NCBI RefSeq assembly: GCF_014696715.1
Contig: NZ_JACJQO010000012.1
Coordinates: 150,975-214,974, forward strand
Reading direction: 5' to 3'
Source of the DNA: Pseudanabaena sp. FACHB-2040
GTDB lineage: Bacteria; Cyanobacteriota; Cyanobacteriia; Phormidesmidales; Phormidesmidaceae
DNA length: 64,000 nt
The translations under genes and the position numbers were made by a program. This document shows, piece after piece, positions 25,604 to 34,104 of this stretch. Within the stretch, counting starts at the first letter, position 1; the number at the start of each line of letters is the position of its first letter. The notes beneath the pieces were generated by a model. The model saw nothing but the letters and a program-made list of their open reading frames with translations. It was not told the origin of the DNA and made no database searches.

Positions 25604-26254
25604 TGACTCTGCTGGGGTAAATCTGTTCAGTGTTGCAGTTCGTTTCAGGTTATAAAGCTGATGATAAATCATCCTGACTCAGTAGAGCAGCCTCTCAGAA
25701 ACCCACTCCAGTAGACACAAGCCCTTTCAAGACAAGGCTTTCAATCCTCTGAAGGCCTTTAAGAGACAACAACAAACAGTTTTTTGCCCCTACCAACTGG
25801 GTCGATGTTGAGCTTTGTTAAGCGATTCTGTAGAAGTACAGGCTTAAAAAAGGAGCGGAAAAGTTCTTGAAACGCCAAGATACCCTCCCTTTGAAGGGGG
25901 CAAGCTGCGTTTTAGCCTTAACAACTTGTAAAAGATAAATACGCTACAGCAGTGTATAAAAAATCTGTGAGGGTTTGGATGACAAGCGAAAGCTAGTCCA
26001 GGCAATGCTTCCAGGATCTGCTGCGGAGTGTATCCCAGATGTTTCCTTATGTCTCACAACTTCCCTCAAGATTGCTAAGGCTGTTGTATTAAGCTTCCTG
26101 AAGCAATTTTGAAGAAGTGTTAAAAAAATGAGAGATGTCTACTGCCTGTCTTTTAAGATTCTCTCTATAGACCGATGACGCAGCTTCTTGCTGATAACGG
26201 TCATAGAACCAGAATCATCAAACTCAGCGACAAAAAATTTAGGAGATTGAGTCG
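25604..26254 (+). promoter_or_regulatory. Divergent promoter and long leader of the cpc operon
   Basis: About 650 nt without a gene lie between cpcS and cpcB. AT-rich stretches such as TGTATAAAAAATC near 25952 look like possible -10 regions, but I cannot place the start site. The right end carries the cpcB ribosome site AGGAG at 26241-26245. Long 5' leaders are usual for cpc operons and help set high expression. No binding motif could be assigned with confidence. Confidence 0.5.
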
Positions 26255-26773
26255 ATGTTTGACGCATACACCAAGGTAGTTTCCCAGGCTGACGCACGAG
26301 GCGACTATCTGTCCTCCGATCAGCTGGATGCTCTAGGTCGTGTTGTTAGCGACGGTCAGAAGCGGATCGACGCTGTTAACCGCATGACCGGCAACGCCTC
26401 CAAGATCGTTGCTGATGCTGCCCGGGCTCTGTTTGCTGAGCAGCCCCAACTGATTGCTCCTGGTGGCAATGCTTACACCAACCGTCGTATGGCTGCTTGC
26501 CTACGCGACATGGAAATCATCCTGCGCTACGTCACCTACGCTACCTTCGCTGGCGATGCTAGCGTTCTCAACGATCGCTGCTTGAACGGCCTGCGTGAAA
26601 CCTACGCTGCTCTAGGCACTCCCGGCGCTTCTGTTGCTGCTGGCGTTGAGAAGATGAAGGCTGCTGCTCTTGCCATCGTCAACGATCCTGCTAACATCAC
26701 CCAGGGCGACTGCAGCTCTCTGGTTTCTGAAATCAGCAGCTACTTTGACCTGGCTGCTGCTGCTGTTGCCTAG
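26255..26773 (+). CDS. cpcB: C-phycocyanin beta subunit
   Basis: A 172-residue phycocyanin beta chain, full length. Cys82-type bilin site is in [14 protein letters not shown] and the second site in [27 protein letters not shown] holds the Asn that is methylated in this family. The sequence is of the phycocyanin, not phycoerythrocyanin or phycoerythrin, type. It is the first gene of the operon and forms trimers and hexamers with CpcA in the rods. Codon use is biased as in a highly expressed gene. Confidence 0.98.
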   Translation: MFDAYTKVVSQADARGDYLSSDQLDALGRVVSDGQKRIDAVNRMTGNASKIVADAARALFAEQPQLIAPGGNAYTNRRMAACLRDMEIILRYVTYATFAGDASVLNDRCLNGLRETYAALGTPGASVAAGVEKMKAAALAIVNDPANITQGDCSSLVSEISSYFDLAAAAVA

Positions 26774-26818
26774 GTTCACCTGATTTGAACCTCACTGGCG
26801 CTTGTTCAAATCAAGCGC
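26772..26818 (+). promoter_or_regulatory. Mutually exclusive hairpins in the cpcB-cpcA spacer
   Basis: Three perfect inverted repeats overlap. H1: AGGTTCA (26772-26778) with TGAACCT (26786-26792). H2: TGATTTGAAC (26781-26790) with GTTCAAATCA (26804-26813). H3: GCGCTTG (26798-26804) with CAAGCGC (26812-26818). H1 and H3 can coexist, but both exclude H2, giving a two-state arrangement 1:2 plus 3:4 versus 2:3. No T-run follows H3, so it is not a classic terminator. It starts at the cpcB stop codon. Confidence 0.55.
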
Positions 26819-26872
26819 AATCCTCTGACTGTTCATTCATTCGCTGTGAAGACACTTTAGGAGAACCTATTC

Positions 26873-27361
26873 ATGAAAACCCCTCTAACCGAAGCGGTCG
26901 CTGCTGCTGATTCCCAAGGTCGTTTCCTCAGCTCTTCTGAGCTGCAGGTTGCTTTCGGTCGTCTGCGTCAAGCTCAATCTGGTCTAGAAGCTGCTAAAGC
27001 GCTAACCAGCAAGGCTGACTCTCTCGTCAGCGGCGCAGCTCAGGCTGTGTACAACAAGTTCCCCTACACCACCCAAATGCAAGGTGCTAACTACGCATTT
27101 GATCAGCGTGGTAAGGACAAGTGCTCTCGTGACATCGGCTACTACCTGCGCATGGTGACCTACTGCTGCGTAGCAGGTGGTACCGGCCCCATGGATGAGT
27201 ACCTGGTTGCTGGTCTCGATGAGATCAACAGCACCTTTGAACTGTCTCCCAGCTGGTACGTTGAAGCTCTGAAGTACATCAAGGGCAACCACGGTCTGTC
27301 TGGTGATGCAGCTACCGAAGCTAACTCCTACATCGACTACGCCATCAACGCTCTAAGCTAG
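26873..27361 (+). CDS. cpcA: C-phycocyanin alpha subunit
   Basis: A 162-residue phycocyanin alpha chain. The single bilin Cys84 is in [18 protein letters not shown]. It pairs with CpcB and receives its chromophore from the CpcE/CpcF lyase encoded downstream. AGGAGAACCTATTC precedes the ATG as a strong ribosome site. The gene is separated from cpcB by 99 nt and from cpcC1 by 105 nt. Confidence 0.98.
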   Translation: MKTPLTEAVAAADSQGRFLSSSELQVAFGRLRQAQSGLEAAKALTSKADSLVSGAAQAVYNKFPYTTQMQGANYAFDQRGKDKCSRDIGYYLRMVTYCCVAGGTGPMDEYLVAGLDEINSTFELSPSWYVEALKYIKGNHGLSGDAATEANSYIDYAINALS

Positions 27362-27371
27362 TTGTTGGCTC

Positions 27372-27430
27372 TGCCCGGAAGGGCAAACAGTTGTTAGCGA
27401 CTTGTTAGCAGTTGTTTGCCTGACCGGGCA
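27372..27430 (+). promoter_or_regulatory. Long interrupted hairpin between cpcA and cpcC1
   Basis: TGCCCGG (27372-27378) pairs with CCGGGCA (27424-27430), and GGCAAACA (27382-27389) with TGTTTGCC (27413-27420), making one nested stem. A smaller TGCCC-GGAA-GGGCA hairpin (27372-27385) competes with it. The sequence TTGTTNGC occurs four times at 27362, 27391, 27402 and 27412. Hairpins at this spot are known in other cpc operons to lower readthrough into linker genes and to stabilise the cpcBA message. Confidence 0.7.
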
Positions 27431-27466
27431 TTGTTGTATCTGTAAATGCCGCAAGGAGATTTTCAG

Positions 27467-28288
27467 ATGGCAGTTACAACTGCGGCGGCACGCTTAGGTG
27501 TGTCCCCTCTTGAAGAGTCGATGCGGGTAGAGCTGCGCCCCAACTGGAACCGAGATGATGCAGAGGCAGTAATCTATGCTGCTTACCGCCAAGTCTTTGG
27601 CAACCAGTACATTATGGCCAGCGAGCGTTACACCAGTGCTGAATCTTTGCTACGGCAGGGAGAGATTTCAGTACGTGATTTTGTTCGGGCGCTGGCGCTC
27701 TCTGAGCTGTACCGGGAGAAGTTCTTTTCTTCTAGTCCGCAAAATCGCTTTATTGAACTGAATTTTAAGCACCTGCTAGGTCGCGCACCCTACGACCAAG
27801 ACGAAATTGCTTTTCACACTGACCTGTATATCAACCACGGATACGCGGCGGAAATTAATTCCTACCTTGATTCGGCTGAGTACCGCGACAATTTTGGGGA
27901 CGGCATCGTACCCTACTATCGTGGATATCTAACTCAGGCCAATCAAAAGACCGTAGGATTCACCCGGTTCTTTCAACTGTACCGGGGGTATGGGACGAGC
28001 GATCGCACTCAACGTAGTGGTGTTCGCGCCCGTCTCACCCGAGAGCTCGCCAAAAACTCTTCTTCCCCCGTAGGCAAAGTTAACATAGGTCAGACCCTGG
28101 TGGGAACCTCCGGGGGTAGTCGTGAAAAGCTTTACCGGGTTCGAGTAGTTCAGGCTGCAGCGCCAGGTCGTTTGCCGACCGTACGCCGCAGTTCCTCCGA
28201 ATTCTTGGTGCCCTATGAGCAGCTTTCTAGAAAGCTGCAGCAGATCAATAGCAGGGGTGGTCGGGTTACAAGTATTGATCCCGCCTAA
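27467..28288 (+). CDS. cpcC: Phycocyanin rod linker CpcC, first copy
   Basis: A 273-residue rod linker. Residues about 10-150 are a PBS linker domain ([58 protein letters not shown]). Residues about 225-273 are a CpcD-like capping domain ([32 protein letters not shown]). It joins phycocyanin hexamers within rods. ATG 27467 is preceded by AAGGAG, so the earlier in-frame ATG at 27446, which lies before that site, is not used. Confidence 0.95.
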   Translation: MAVTTAAARLGVSPLEESMRVELRPNWNRDDAEAVIYAAYRQVFGNQYIMASERYTSAESLLRQGEISVRDFVRALALSELYREKFFSSSPQNRFIELNFKHLLGRAPYDQDEIAFHTDLYINHGYAAEINSYLDSAEYRDNFGDGIVPYYRGYLTQANQKTVGFTRFFQLYRGYGTSDRTQRSGVRARLTRELAKNSSSPVGKVNIGQTLVGTSGGSREKLYRVRVVQAAAPGRLPTVRRSSSEFLVPYEQLSRKLQQINSRGGRVTSIDPA

Positions 28289-28339
28289 CGCCCAAGCCAA
28301 TCCATAGTGAGTATCTCTTGTGAGTACCTTAGGGGACTG

Positions 28340-28363
28340 ACAGCCCGAACGAGGCTGTTTTAT
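28340..28363 (+). terminator. Terminator-like hairpin between cpcC1 and cpcC2
   Basis: ACAGCC (28340-28345) and GGCTGT (28353-28358) form a 6-bp stem followed by TTTTATT. It probably stops part of the transcripts before the second linker gene. The short stem suggests leaky termination. Confidence 0.6.
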
Positions 28364-28476
28364 TGCCCGTTCTCCTTCAAATGAAGTGCTGCTGTCTACT
28401 CCCTACAGGCTGCATTTGCTATCAGTAAATGCGTTCAGAGACTCACATTTCATCTTTTTGTAGGAGGACTTTCAAC

Positions 28477-29346
28477 GTGCCTATTACGGTAGCTGCATCT
28501 CGCCTTGGGACTGCTGCATTTAGCGAAACCTCCCCTGTAGAGCTTCGTGCTAACTGGACGCCGGAAGATGCCGCAGTGGTAATTCAGGCTGTCTATCGCC
28601 AGCTTTTGGGGAACGACTACTTAATGAAGTCTGAGCGCCTAACCAGTGCTGAGTCTTTGCTCAAGAACGGCTACATCACCGTACGCGAGTTTGTGCGGGC
28701 AGTGGCTAAGTCTGAACTGTATAAGACGAAGTTCTTTTACGGCAATTTCCAGACCCGAGTAATTGAGCTGCATACGAAGCATCTGCTGGGCCGTGCGCCC
28801 TATGATGAGTCTGAGGTTGTCTTCCACCTTGATCTCTATGAGACCAAAGGCTACGACGCCGATGTAGACTCATTTGTCGACAGCGAAGAGTACCAAGCCA
28901 ACTTTGGCGACAACGTCGTACCGTATTACCGGAGCTTTGTCTATCAGGCTGGGCAGCGGTCTGTGGGCTTTACCCGGATGTTCCAGCTATATCGGGGCTA
29001 TGCTACCAGCGATCGTTCTCAGGCTGCTGGTAAGCCGTCTCGGTTGGCGGGAGAACTGGGTCGCAACGCCTCATCTGCTGTTATCAACCCATCCAATTCT
29101 GGTGGTGGCTGGTCGGCTAACAAGAAGAGCGTGCCTAACAAGGCTTTGGGCGGCTCAACTCCCTACGGTCAAGGCGCAGGTCGGGTTTATCGCATTGAGG
29201 TTTCTGGTGCGAATCTGCCCCGCTATCCCAAAGTTCGCCAAATCAACACCTCCTATCTAGTGCCCTACGAAAAGCTGTCTGCCAAGCTGCAGCAGATTAA
29301 TAAAATGGGTGGAAGAGTGACTAACATTACACTTGCTAGTCTCTAG
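28477..29346 (+). CDS. cpcC: Phycocyanin rod linker CpcC, second copy
   Basis: A 289-residue paralogue of the preceding linker with the same two domains: PBS linker (about 10-150; [37 protein letters not shown]) and a CpcD-like end ([35 protein letters not shown]). I place the start at GTG 28477, since AGGAGG lies eight bases upstream and the product then begins like other CpcC proteins ([10 protein letters not shown]). Two CpcC copies suggest rods up to three hexamers long, the two linkers taking successive positions. Confidence 0.95.
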   Translation: MPITVAASRLGTAAFSETSPVELRANWTPEDAAVVIQAVYRQLLGNDYLMKSERLTSAESLLKNGYITVREFVRAVAKSELYKTKFFYGNFQTRVIELHTKHLLGRAPYDESEVVFHLDLYETKGYDADVDSFVDSEEYQANFGDNVVPYYRSFVYQAGQRSVGFTRMFQLYRGYATSDRSQAAGKPSRLAGELGRNASSAVINPSNSGGGWSANKKSVPNKALGGSTPYGQGAGRVYRIEVSGANLPRYPKVRQINTSYLVPYEKLSAKLQQINKMGGRVTNITLASL

Positions 29347-29369
29347 CTTCTTTTAAGGTAGGTATTAAG

Positions 29370-29416
29370 AGGTGGAGTGATAGAGCCAGTATTTGCTGAA
29401 GCTAATCACTCCACCT
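29370..29416 (+). promoter_or_regulatory. Hairpin between cpcC2 and cpcD
   Basis: AGGTGGAGTGA (29370-29380) and TCACTCCACCT (29406-29416) form a perfect 11-bp stem around a 25-nt loop. Only TTT follows, too little for a clear terminator. It probably acts as an mRNA-stabilising or processing element. Confidence 0.55.
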
Positions 29417-29468
29417 TTGCAACGATTGCTGTGGTTGTTCATTTTTCGAGAGTTAGGAGACTTTTTTG

Positions 29469-29717
29469 ATGCTTGCTCAAAATGCCTTTGGTAGCACCAC
29501 CACTTCTCCCTCCGGCGGCCGGGTCTTTCTCTATGAAGTGTCTGGACTGCGCCAAAATGAGGGAACTGATAATAACGCCTATCCTGTTCGCAATAGCGGT
29601 AGTGTCTTCATTAAGGTTCCCTACAGCCGAATGAATGAGGAAATGCAGCGCATCACCCGCATGGGCGGCAAGATTGTCAGCATTACCCCGCTCTCTGAAA
29701 ATGGTGCAGGCGCTTAA
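29469..29717 (+). CDS. cpcD: Phycobilisome rod-capping linker CpcD
   Basis: An 82-residue CpcD, the small linker at the distal end of rods. The domain matches the C-termini of both CpcC proteins: RVFLYEVSGL, SVFIKVPYSRMNEEMQRITRMGGKIVSI. ATG 29469 follows AGGAGACTTTTTTG, a good ribosome site. It lies 11 nt before cpcE. Confidence 0.95.
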   Translation: MLAQNAFGSTTTSPSGGRVFLYEVSGLRQNEGTDNNAYPVRNSGSVFIKVPYSRMNEEMQRITRMGGKIVSITPLSENGAGA

Positions 29718-29728
29718 GAGTCTTGACA

Positions 29729-30562
29729 ATGGCGCTGGAATTTCAACAGCTAGTCAATGCCCAGGGAGAATCTCTCACTGTTGAGCAGGCGATCGCAAAT
29801 CTTCGTCAGACTGCCGATCCTAGCCTGCGCTACTACGCAGCCTGGTGGTTGGGGCGGTTTCGCGTTAAGGAACCGGCTGCGATCGCAGCTCTAGTAACAG
29901 CTTTAGACGACGAAACCGATCGGGCCCCTGACGGGGGCTATCCGCTGCGGCGCAATGCGGCTCGGGCTCTGGGTAAGCTGGGCGATCGCACAGCTTACCC
30001 AGCGCTGATGGGCTGCCTTGATTGTGCTGACTACTATGTGCGGGAAGCGGCGATTCAGGCTTTGGAAATGCTGGGAGGTGATGCCTGCATTCCGGCTCTA
30101 CGCGCCATGCTGGCCGGAGGGGTAGACGCGGCGACTCAAGTTACGGGAAAACCCCACTTGGTACAGCCCTATAACGCCATTTTGGAAGCGCTGGGTAGTT
30201 TGGGGGCGCGGGCGGCAGTTGAGGAGATTGCCCCTTTCCTGAACCACCCGGTGCCCCAGGTGCAAAATGCAGCCGCTCGGGCTATGTATCAGCTAACCGG
30301 CGATGCGGCTTATTGCGATTGGCTGGTGCAGGTGCTGCAGGGGCCTAACCTGCAGCTGCGCCGCTCGGCCATGATGGATTTGGGGGCTGTGGGGTATTTG
30401 CCAGCGGCGGGTGCGATCGCAACCACCCCGGCCGAAAATAGCCTCAAGCTGATCGCCCTGCAGGGTTTGTTAGAGCATCACCTGCAGGCAATGGACTTTC
30501 CGGCCAATCCGCTCTCTTCAGATGCTCGTCAGGTGATGGCTCTGATGGACGACCTGCTGTGA
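29729..30562 (+). CDS. cpcE: Phycocyanin alpha phycocyanobilin lyase subunit CpcE
   Basis: A 277-residue HEAT-repeat protein. Repeats such as AIANLRQTADPSLRYYAAWWLGRF, YPLRRNAARALGKLGD and YYVREAAIQALEML are typical of CpcE. With CpcF it forms the heterodimer that attaches phycocyanobilin to Cys84 of CpcA. The start is taken at ATG 29729. Its stop TGA overlaps the likely cpcF start, indicating translational coupling. Confidence 0.95.
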   Translation: MALEFQQLVNAQGESLTVEQAIANLRQTADPSLRYYAAWWLGRFRVKEPAAIAALVTALDDETDRAPDGGYPLRRNAARALGKLGDRTAYPALMGCLDCADYYVREAAIQALEMLGGDACIPALRAMLAGGVDAATQVTGKPHLVQPYNAILEALGSLGARAAVEEIAPFLNHPVPQVQNAAARAMYQLTGDAAYCDWLVQVLQGPNLQLRRSAMMDLGAVGYLPAAGAIATTPAENSLKLIALQGLLEHHLQAMDFPANPLSSDARQVMALMDDLL

Positions 30563-31251
30563 CCTCAAGTAAAACCGTGACCTACACAATGGCGTCTCCC
30601 TCTGCCGAACTCGCCGTTCTCATCAAGGCGGTTGAAACGGCTGATTCTAAAGCCGGAATTGTGCAGGCAGTGCGGGCTCTGTCTGCCGCCAACCATCCCG
30701 AGGCCGTACCCACGCTGATTGAGGTGTTGGGCTATAACAATCCCGGTGCTGCCGTAGCGGCTACGGAGGGTCTAGTCAGTTTGGGAGCAGTGGCGGTACC
30801 GGCGCTGCTAGAGCAGCTCGACGGCCACAACTACGGAGCCCGCGCTTGGGCAATTCGAGCCTTAGCCCTGATCCAAGACCCCCGTGCCTTGAACGTTTTG
30901 GTTGAAACGGCTCGGGGCGATTTTGCCCTCAGCGTGCGTCGGGCTGCCGCTAAGGGGCTAGGCACCCTAAACTGGTCCAAGTTGCCTAAAGCGGCGGTTG
31001 AAGCTGCTCAAGCCGAAGCCCTCACGACCTTAATTGAGACGCTTGCTGATCCTGAATGGGTCGTGCGCTACGCTGCAGTTGTTGGGCTACAGGCGTTGGC
31101 CCTGGCTTCCGCTAGTGCCGCCGATCGCATTGGGGCTGCTCTCGAAACGGCTGTAGAGCAAGATCTTGTCCTGGCCGTGCAGGCGCGAGCTCAAATGGCT
31201 CTAGATAACCTTAACGAAAATTGTTCTACGGGGATGGAGACGCAGGAGTAG
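30559..31251 (+). CDS. cpcF: Phycocyanin alpha phycocyanobilin lyase subunit CpcF
   Basis: A 230-residue HEAT-repeat partner of CpcE (AVPTLIEVLGYNNPGAAVAATEGLVSLG, GARAWAIRALALIQDPRALN, WVVRYAAVVGLQAL). The first candidate start is a GTG that overlaps the cpcE stop as GTGA; an ATG at 30589 (MASPSAEL) is the alternative. It is the last gene of the operon. Its final 26 bases overlap the end of the convergent DUF389 gene. Confidence 0.93.
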   Translation: MTSSKTVTYTMASPSAELAVLIKAVETADSKAGIVQAVRALSAANHPEAVPTLIEVLGYNNPGAAVAATEGLVSLGAVAVPALLEQLDGHNYGARAWAIRALALIQDPRALNVLVETARGDFALSVRRAAAKGLGTLNWSKLPKAAVEAAQAEALTTLIETLADPEWVVRYAAVVGLQALALASASAADRIGAALETAVEQDLVLAVQARAQMALDNLNENCSTGMETQE

Positions 31252-32266
31252 GAGATTCGGCAGGCGGTAGCTCATGAGTCACTTCCTCTAGCCGACTTAC
31301 CTGGAAAATGAGCTTGAAAGGGCGGCCCATTTCCCGACCGACAAACTCTTCTAGCAATCCTACCTGCGTAGGCGTTAACGGCTCACTGGCATAGACAATC
31401 AGCAGTACCTCAGGTGGGCTTCTGAGCCAATCGGTTTCCATGCTAACCAGCCGCAGGCGCTGAAACGTCACAGTCTTATTTAGCAGCGCCTGCCGTAAAC
31501 TGGTCTCCAGACGGTTCTGCCGCAGCAAAGTGAAGGAGCTGTAGCCCAGCGGCACCATTAGCAGGCTGGTCAAAATTAGCGTTAGCCCCAGGGGACGACG
31601 GGCCCGGTGAAAAGGAGAGTAGCCCCCCAGCATAAAGGCCACCATACAGGCCAAGGTAATGCCGAAGAGGTTTGTCATATAGAGCAGCAGGGCTCCCAGG
31701 CTCAGCCGCCAGTTGCCCTGAGCTACCCATAGTCCCACCACGCAGATAGGCGGCATCAGCGCGACCGCAATGGCGGTTCCGGCTAGAGTCGTTGAGATTT
31801 TGGGTTCAACCTTGGCAAAACCTGCGATCGCACCGGCAGTCAGCGCAATGCCCAAGTCGAGCAGGGTTGGCTGAGTGCGAGCCAGCACTTCGCTGCCATA
31901 CTGGGCAACGCTTGTAGCCAGTCCTATGAGGGCAGAAATAAGTACCGGCAGAGCTGACCCGACTATGACTGAGAGTAGCCCAGAGCGGATCAGTCGCCGA
32001 TCAGCTTCGAGAATACCAAAGGCAACGCTGCGAATCGGCAGCATCAACGGGGCAATGATCATAGCCCCAATAATGACAGCAACACTATTTGCTAACAGCC
32101 CAAGCGTTGCAATGATGCAGGACCCGACAACTAAGATCAGAAAATTCTGCTCTAGAGCGGACTCTTCTAGCAGGCTGTTCCGCATCTGCTGAAGGGTCTC
32201 CTGGGACACTCGCCGCTCCGAAGAAAAATACTTTTGGTGCAGTTCAGACAGTTTCTTCCACGGCAT
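31226..32266 (-). CDS. DUF389 membrane protein
   Basis: A 346-residue membrane protein of the DUF389 family. An N-terminal soluble stretch (about 1-40) leads into six or more transmembrane helices, with the signature SVAVIIGAMIIAPLMLPI and FAKVEPKISTTLAGTAIAVALMPP. A soluble C-terminal domain of about 100 residues follows. The function is unknown. It is the last gene of a tight minus-strand run after crr7 and the LpxB-like gene (gaps of 21 and 22 nt). Its end overlaps cpcF. Confidence 0.85.
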   Translation of the reverse strand: MPWKKLSELHQKYFSSERRVSQETLQQMRNSLLEESALEQNFLILVVGSCIIATLGLLANSVAVIIGAMIIAPLMLPIRSVAFGILEADRRLIRSGLLSVIVGSALPVLISALIGLATSVAQYGSEVLARTQPTLLDLGIALTAGAIAGFAKVEPKISTTLAGTAIAVALMPPICVVGLWVAQGNWRLSLGALLLYMTNLFGITLACMVAFMLGGYSPFHRARRPLGLTLILTSLLMVPLGYSSFTLLRQNRLETSLRQALLNKTVTFQRLRLVSMETDWLRSPPEVLLIVYASEPLTPTQVGLLEEFVGREMGRPFKLIFQVSRLEEVTHELPPAESPTPASPSP

Positions 32267-32287
32267 GGCCTCTCTCCGGAACTCTGC

Positions 32288-33508
32288 CTAAGCTTGGGTG
32301 CAATCGGCTAAATATTGAGCAATTTGAGTAGAGCCCCCCGGTTCTCCAACCCGCTCTTTACCGTTTTTGAGGCACTGAGCCGGGTAGTGCGGATCGTTGA
32401 GTATGGATATTACCTTATCGGCTGCTTCTGTAATTAACTCTGGCGTTGCCGAGCGCCTGCCGACGGTGACAACAGATGGCCCCAACAGCCGCATTTGGGC
32501 TTCGGCAAAGGGGTAGGTAAACTGAGGGCCTAGCCCAATGATCTGCACGACGGGCTTGCCTAGACCCACTGCCTGCTCCACTGCTGTACCGGCCATGCCA
32601 ATGGCCAAACTGCACTGCTGGAGAATGTCTGCAAAGGCATCGCGGTGACAAAATACATGGGTTTCGCCTTTGACCAGATGGCCAGCCTGCTCCAAAGACC
32701 AACCCTGTTGATGAGCCAAATTTTGCAGGTGGTCATCGGTAATACTGGGCACTAGCGCTGCCTGAAATTGGGCTGCCTGCCTTTGAGCTATGGCCTCACA
32801 GAGCTGCAGCTGCAGCCCTAGGTTGTGCAGGGCTTCTGGCAAGCGGCTGCCCGGAAGTAGGGCAATCATGGGCTGCTCTGGCACCCGCTTTAGGTCTTTG
32901 CCCGTAGGTTTTAGTACGTCCATGATGGGGTAGCCAGCAAAGACGGTCTTAGAGAGCCCCCGCCGCTGCAGGTCTTGGGCGGTAAAGGCGTCGCGGGTGA
33001 AGATTTGGCGGCAGCGGTGCGATCGCAGCGCCATCATCGCCAGCATCGGCACTACCGCCCGACCCTCGTAATAGCTAGAGGTGGAGACTAGAAACGCCAT
33101 AAACGGCTTTCCAGTAATGTAGGCAAAGAGAATTGGCACAATATCGCCGGTGGCAAACAGCAGATCACAGCGCTGGCTATAGCCGCGCACTGCCTGAATC
33201 TGCCGCCAGGTTAACCCGACCAGCCCCGCAGACAAGTCCCGCAGAAAGTTTAGCGGGTTGGTGTCTCTAGCCCAGTTCATTGGGTTGAGCAAGCGACCTA
33301 CCACAATATAGTTGAAACCGCCTGAGGGCAATTTTTGCGTGGGGCCAACGATGGGCACTTCTAGTTTCCGGTAAGCATTGCCCTCCCCCACGATGGGCAT
33401 AGCGGCTGTTTCAACGTCAGGAGCGATCTCTCTCAGGGCCTGCAGCACCAAGCTGGCATTGAGATCCTCTCCATGTCCATTGCTTAAGAAAAGAATGCGC
33501 TTGCTCAT
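32288..33508 (-). CDS. Lipid-A-disaccharide synthase-related protein
   Basis: A 406-residue GT-B-fold protein of the LpxB-related family found across cyanobacteria. ILFLSNGHGEDLNASLVL and the C-terminal GMAGTAVEQAVGLGKPVVQI resemble the nucleotide-sugar site. True LpxB makes lipid A disaccharide; this group is clearly diverged and its acceptor is unknown, perhaps a membrane lipid. Plausible membrane contact is the hydrophobic segment at about 120-145. It sits between crr7 and DUF389 in one run. Confidence 0.85.
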   Translation of the reverse strand: MSKRILFLSNGHGEDLNASLVLQALREIAPDVETAAMPIVGEGNAYRKLEVPIVGPTQKLPSGGFNYIVVGRLLNPMNWARDTNPLNFLRDLSAGLVGLTWRQIQAVRGYSQRCDLLFATGDIVPILFAYITGKPFMAFLVSTSSYYEGRAVVPMLAMMALRSHRCRQIFTRDAFTAQDLQRRGLSKTVFAGYPIMDVLKPTGKDLKRVPEQPMIALLPGSRLPEALHNLGLQLQLCEAIAQRQAAQFQAALVPSITDDHLQNLAHQQGWSLEQAGHLVKGETHVFCHRDAFADILQQCSLAIGMAGTAVEQAVGLGKPVVQIIGLGPQFTYPFAEAQMRLLGPSVVTVGRRSATPELITEAADKVISILNDPHYPAQCLKNGKERVGEPGGSTQIAQYLADCTQA

Positions 33509-33530
33509 GAACCTGCAATTTAAAGACTGC

Positions 33531-33788
33531 CTACTTCTCTAGGCGAACAACATACCACTGCATCTGCTCACCAGGGCGAAGCTCAAAGTCACAAGCGGTA
33601 TCGCGCAAATGGGTGGCCTGTTCTTCTAGGGTCTGAAATTTCTGCAGGTCGCGCGGCAGGTCGCTTTGGCGGTCTTGGAGCAAAGCTGTGAGCCGATCTA
33701 GCAGCTCCTCAGGGGTCAGGAAAACCTCTTCCTCACCGGGCACCAACACGACATACATCTCTTCATCAAACATCAAAGCATCTGGCAT
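33531..33788 (-). CDS. NDH assembly factor CRR7 homologue
   Basis: An 85-residue protein resembling chlororespiratory reduction 7, a factor needed for assembly or stability of the NDH-1 (NDH) complex in chloroplasts and cyanobacteria. The pattern DEEMYVVLVPGEEEVFLTPEELLDRL and the ending MQWYVVRLEK fit that small family. The assignment rests on recognition of these motifs, not on a search. It heads a three-gene run with the LpxB-like and DUF389 genes and diverges from sir. Confidence 0.7.
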   Translation of the reverse strand: MPDALMFDEEMYVVLVPGEEEVFLTPEELLDRLTALLQDRQSDLPRDLQKFQTLEEQATHLRDTACDFELRPGEQMQWYVVRLEK

Positions 33789-34104
33789 AGCGTTCCTAGA
33801 GAGCGGCAGCTGGCGCTGAGTATCAGCCCCTTTGCCCCCATGCTAAACGGTTTGGCTGCTCGGTTTTCGGCAGCATTTCTCCCGAAATTTTTATGTTTCC
33901 CTAACGAAGTTCTACTTTCCTAAGTGGATCCAGTGATAAGATAGCTATATCATTCACCCAAAATCCGACCGATTTACCGGTCTTTAAGGATTTGTTCATC
34001 GCCACCTCATAAGACGATGAATGTACTCCCCGTGAATGCTTGCGGTTGCTCAAATTGCGATCGCCCAAATTAATTGTCGCCCAAAACTGACTGGAATCCT
34101 GTTC
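33789..34104. other. Divergent intergenic region between crr7 and sir
   Basis: 316 nt holding both promoters. A weak dyad centred on ATAGCTAT (33941-33948) lies here. Sulfite reductase genes are often sulfur-regulated, but no known operator was recognised. A HIP1 site lies just before the sir start. Confidence 0.35.
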
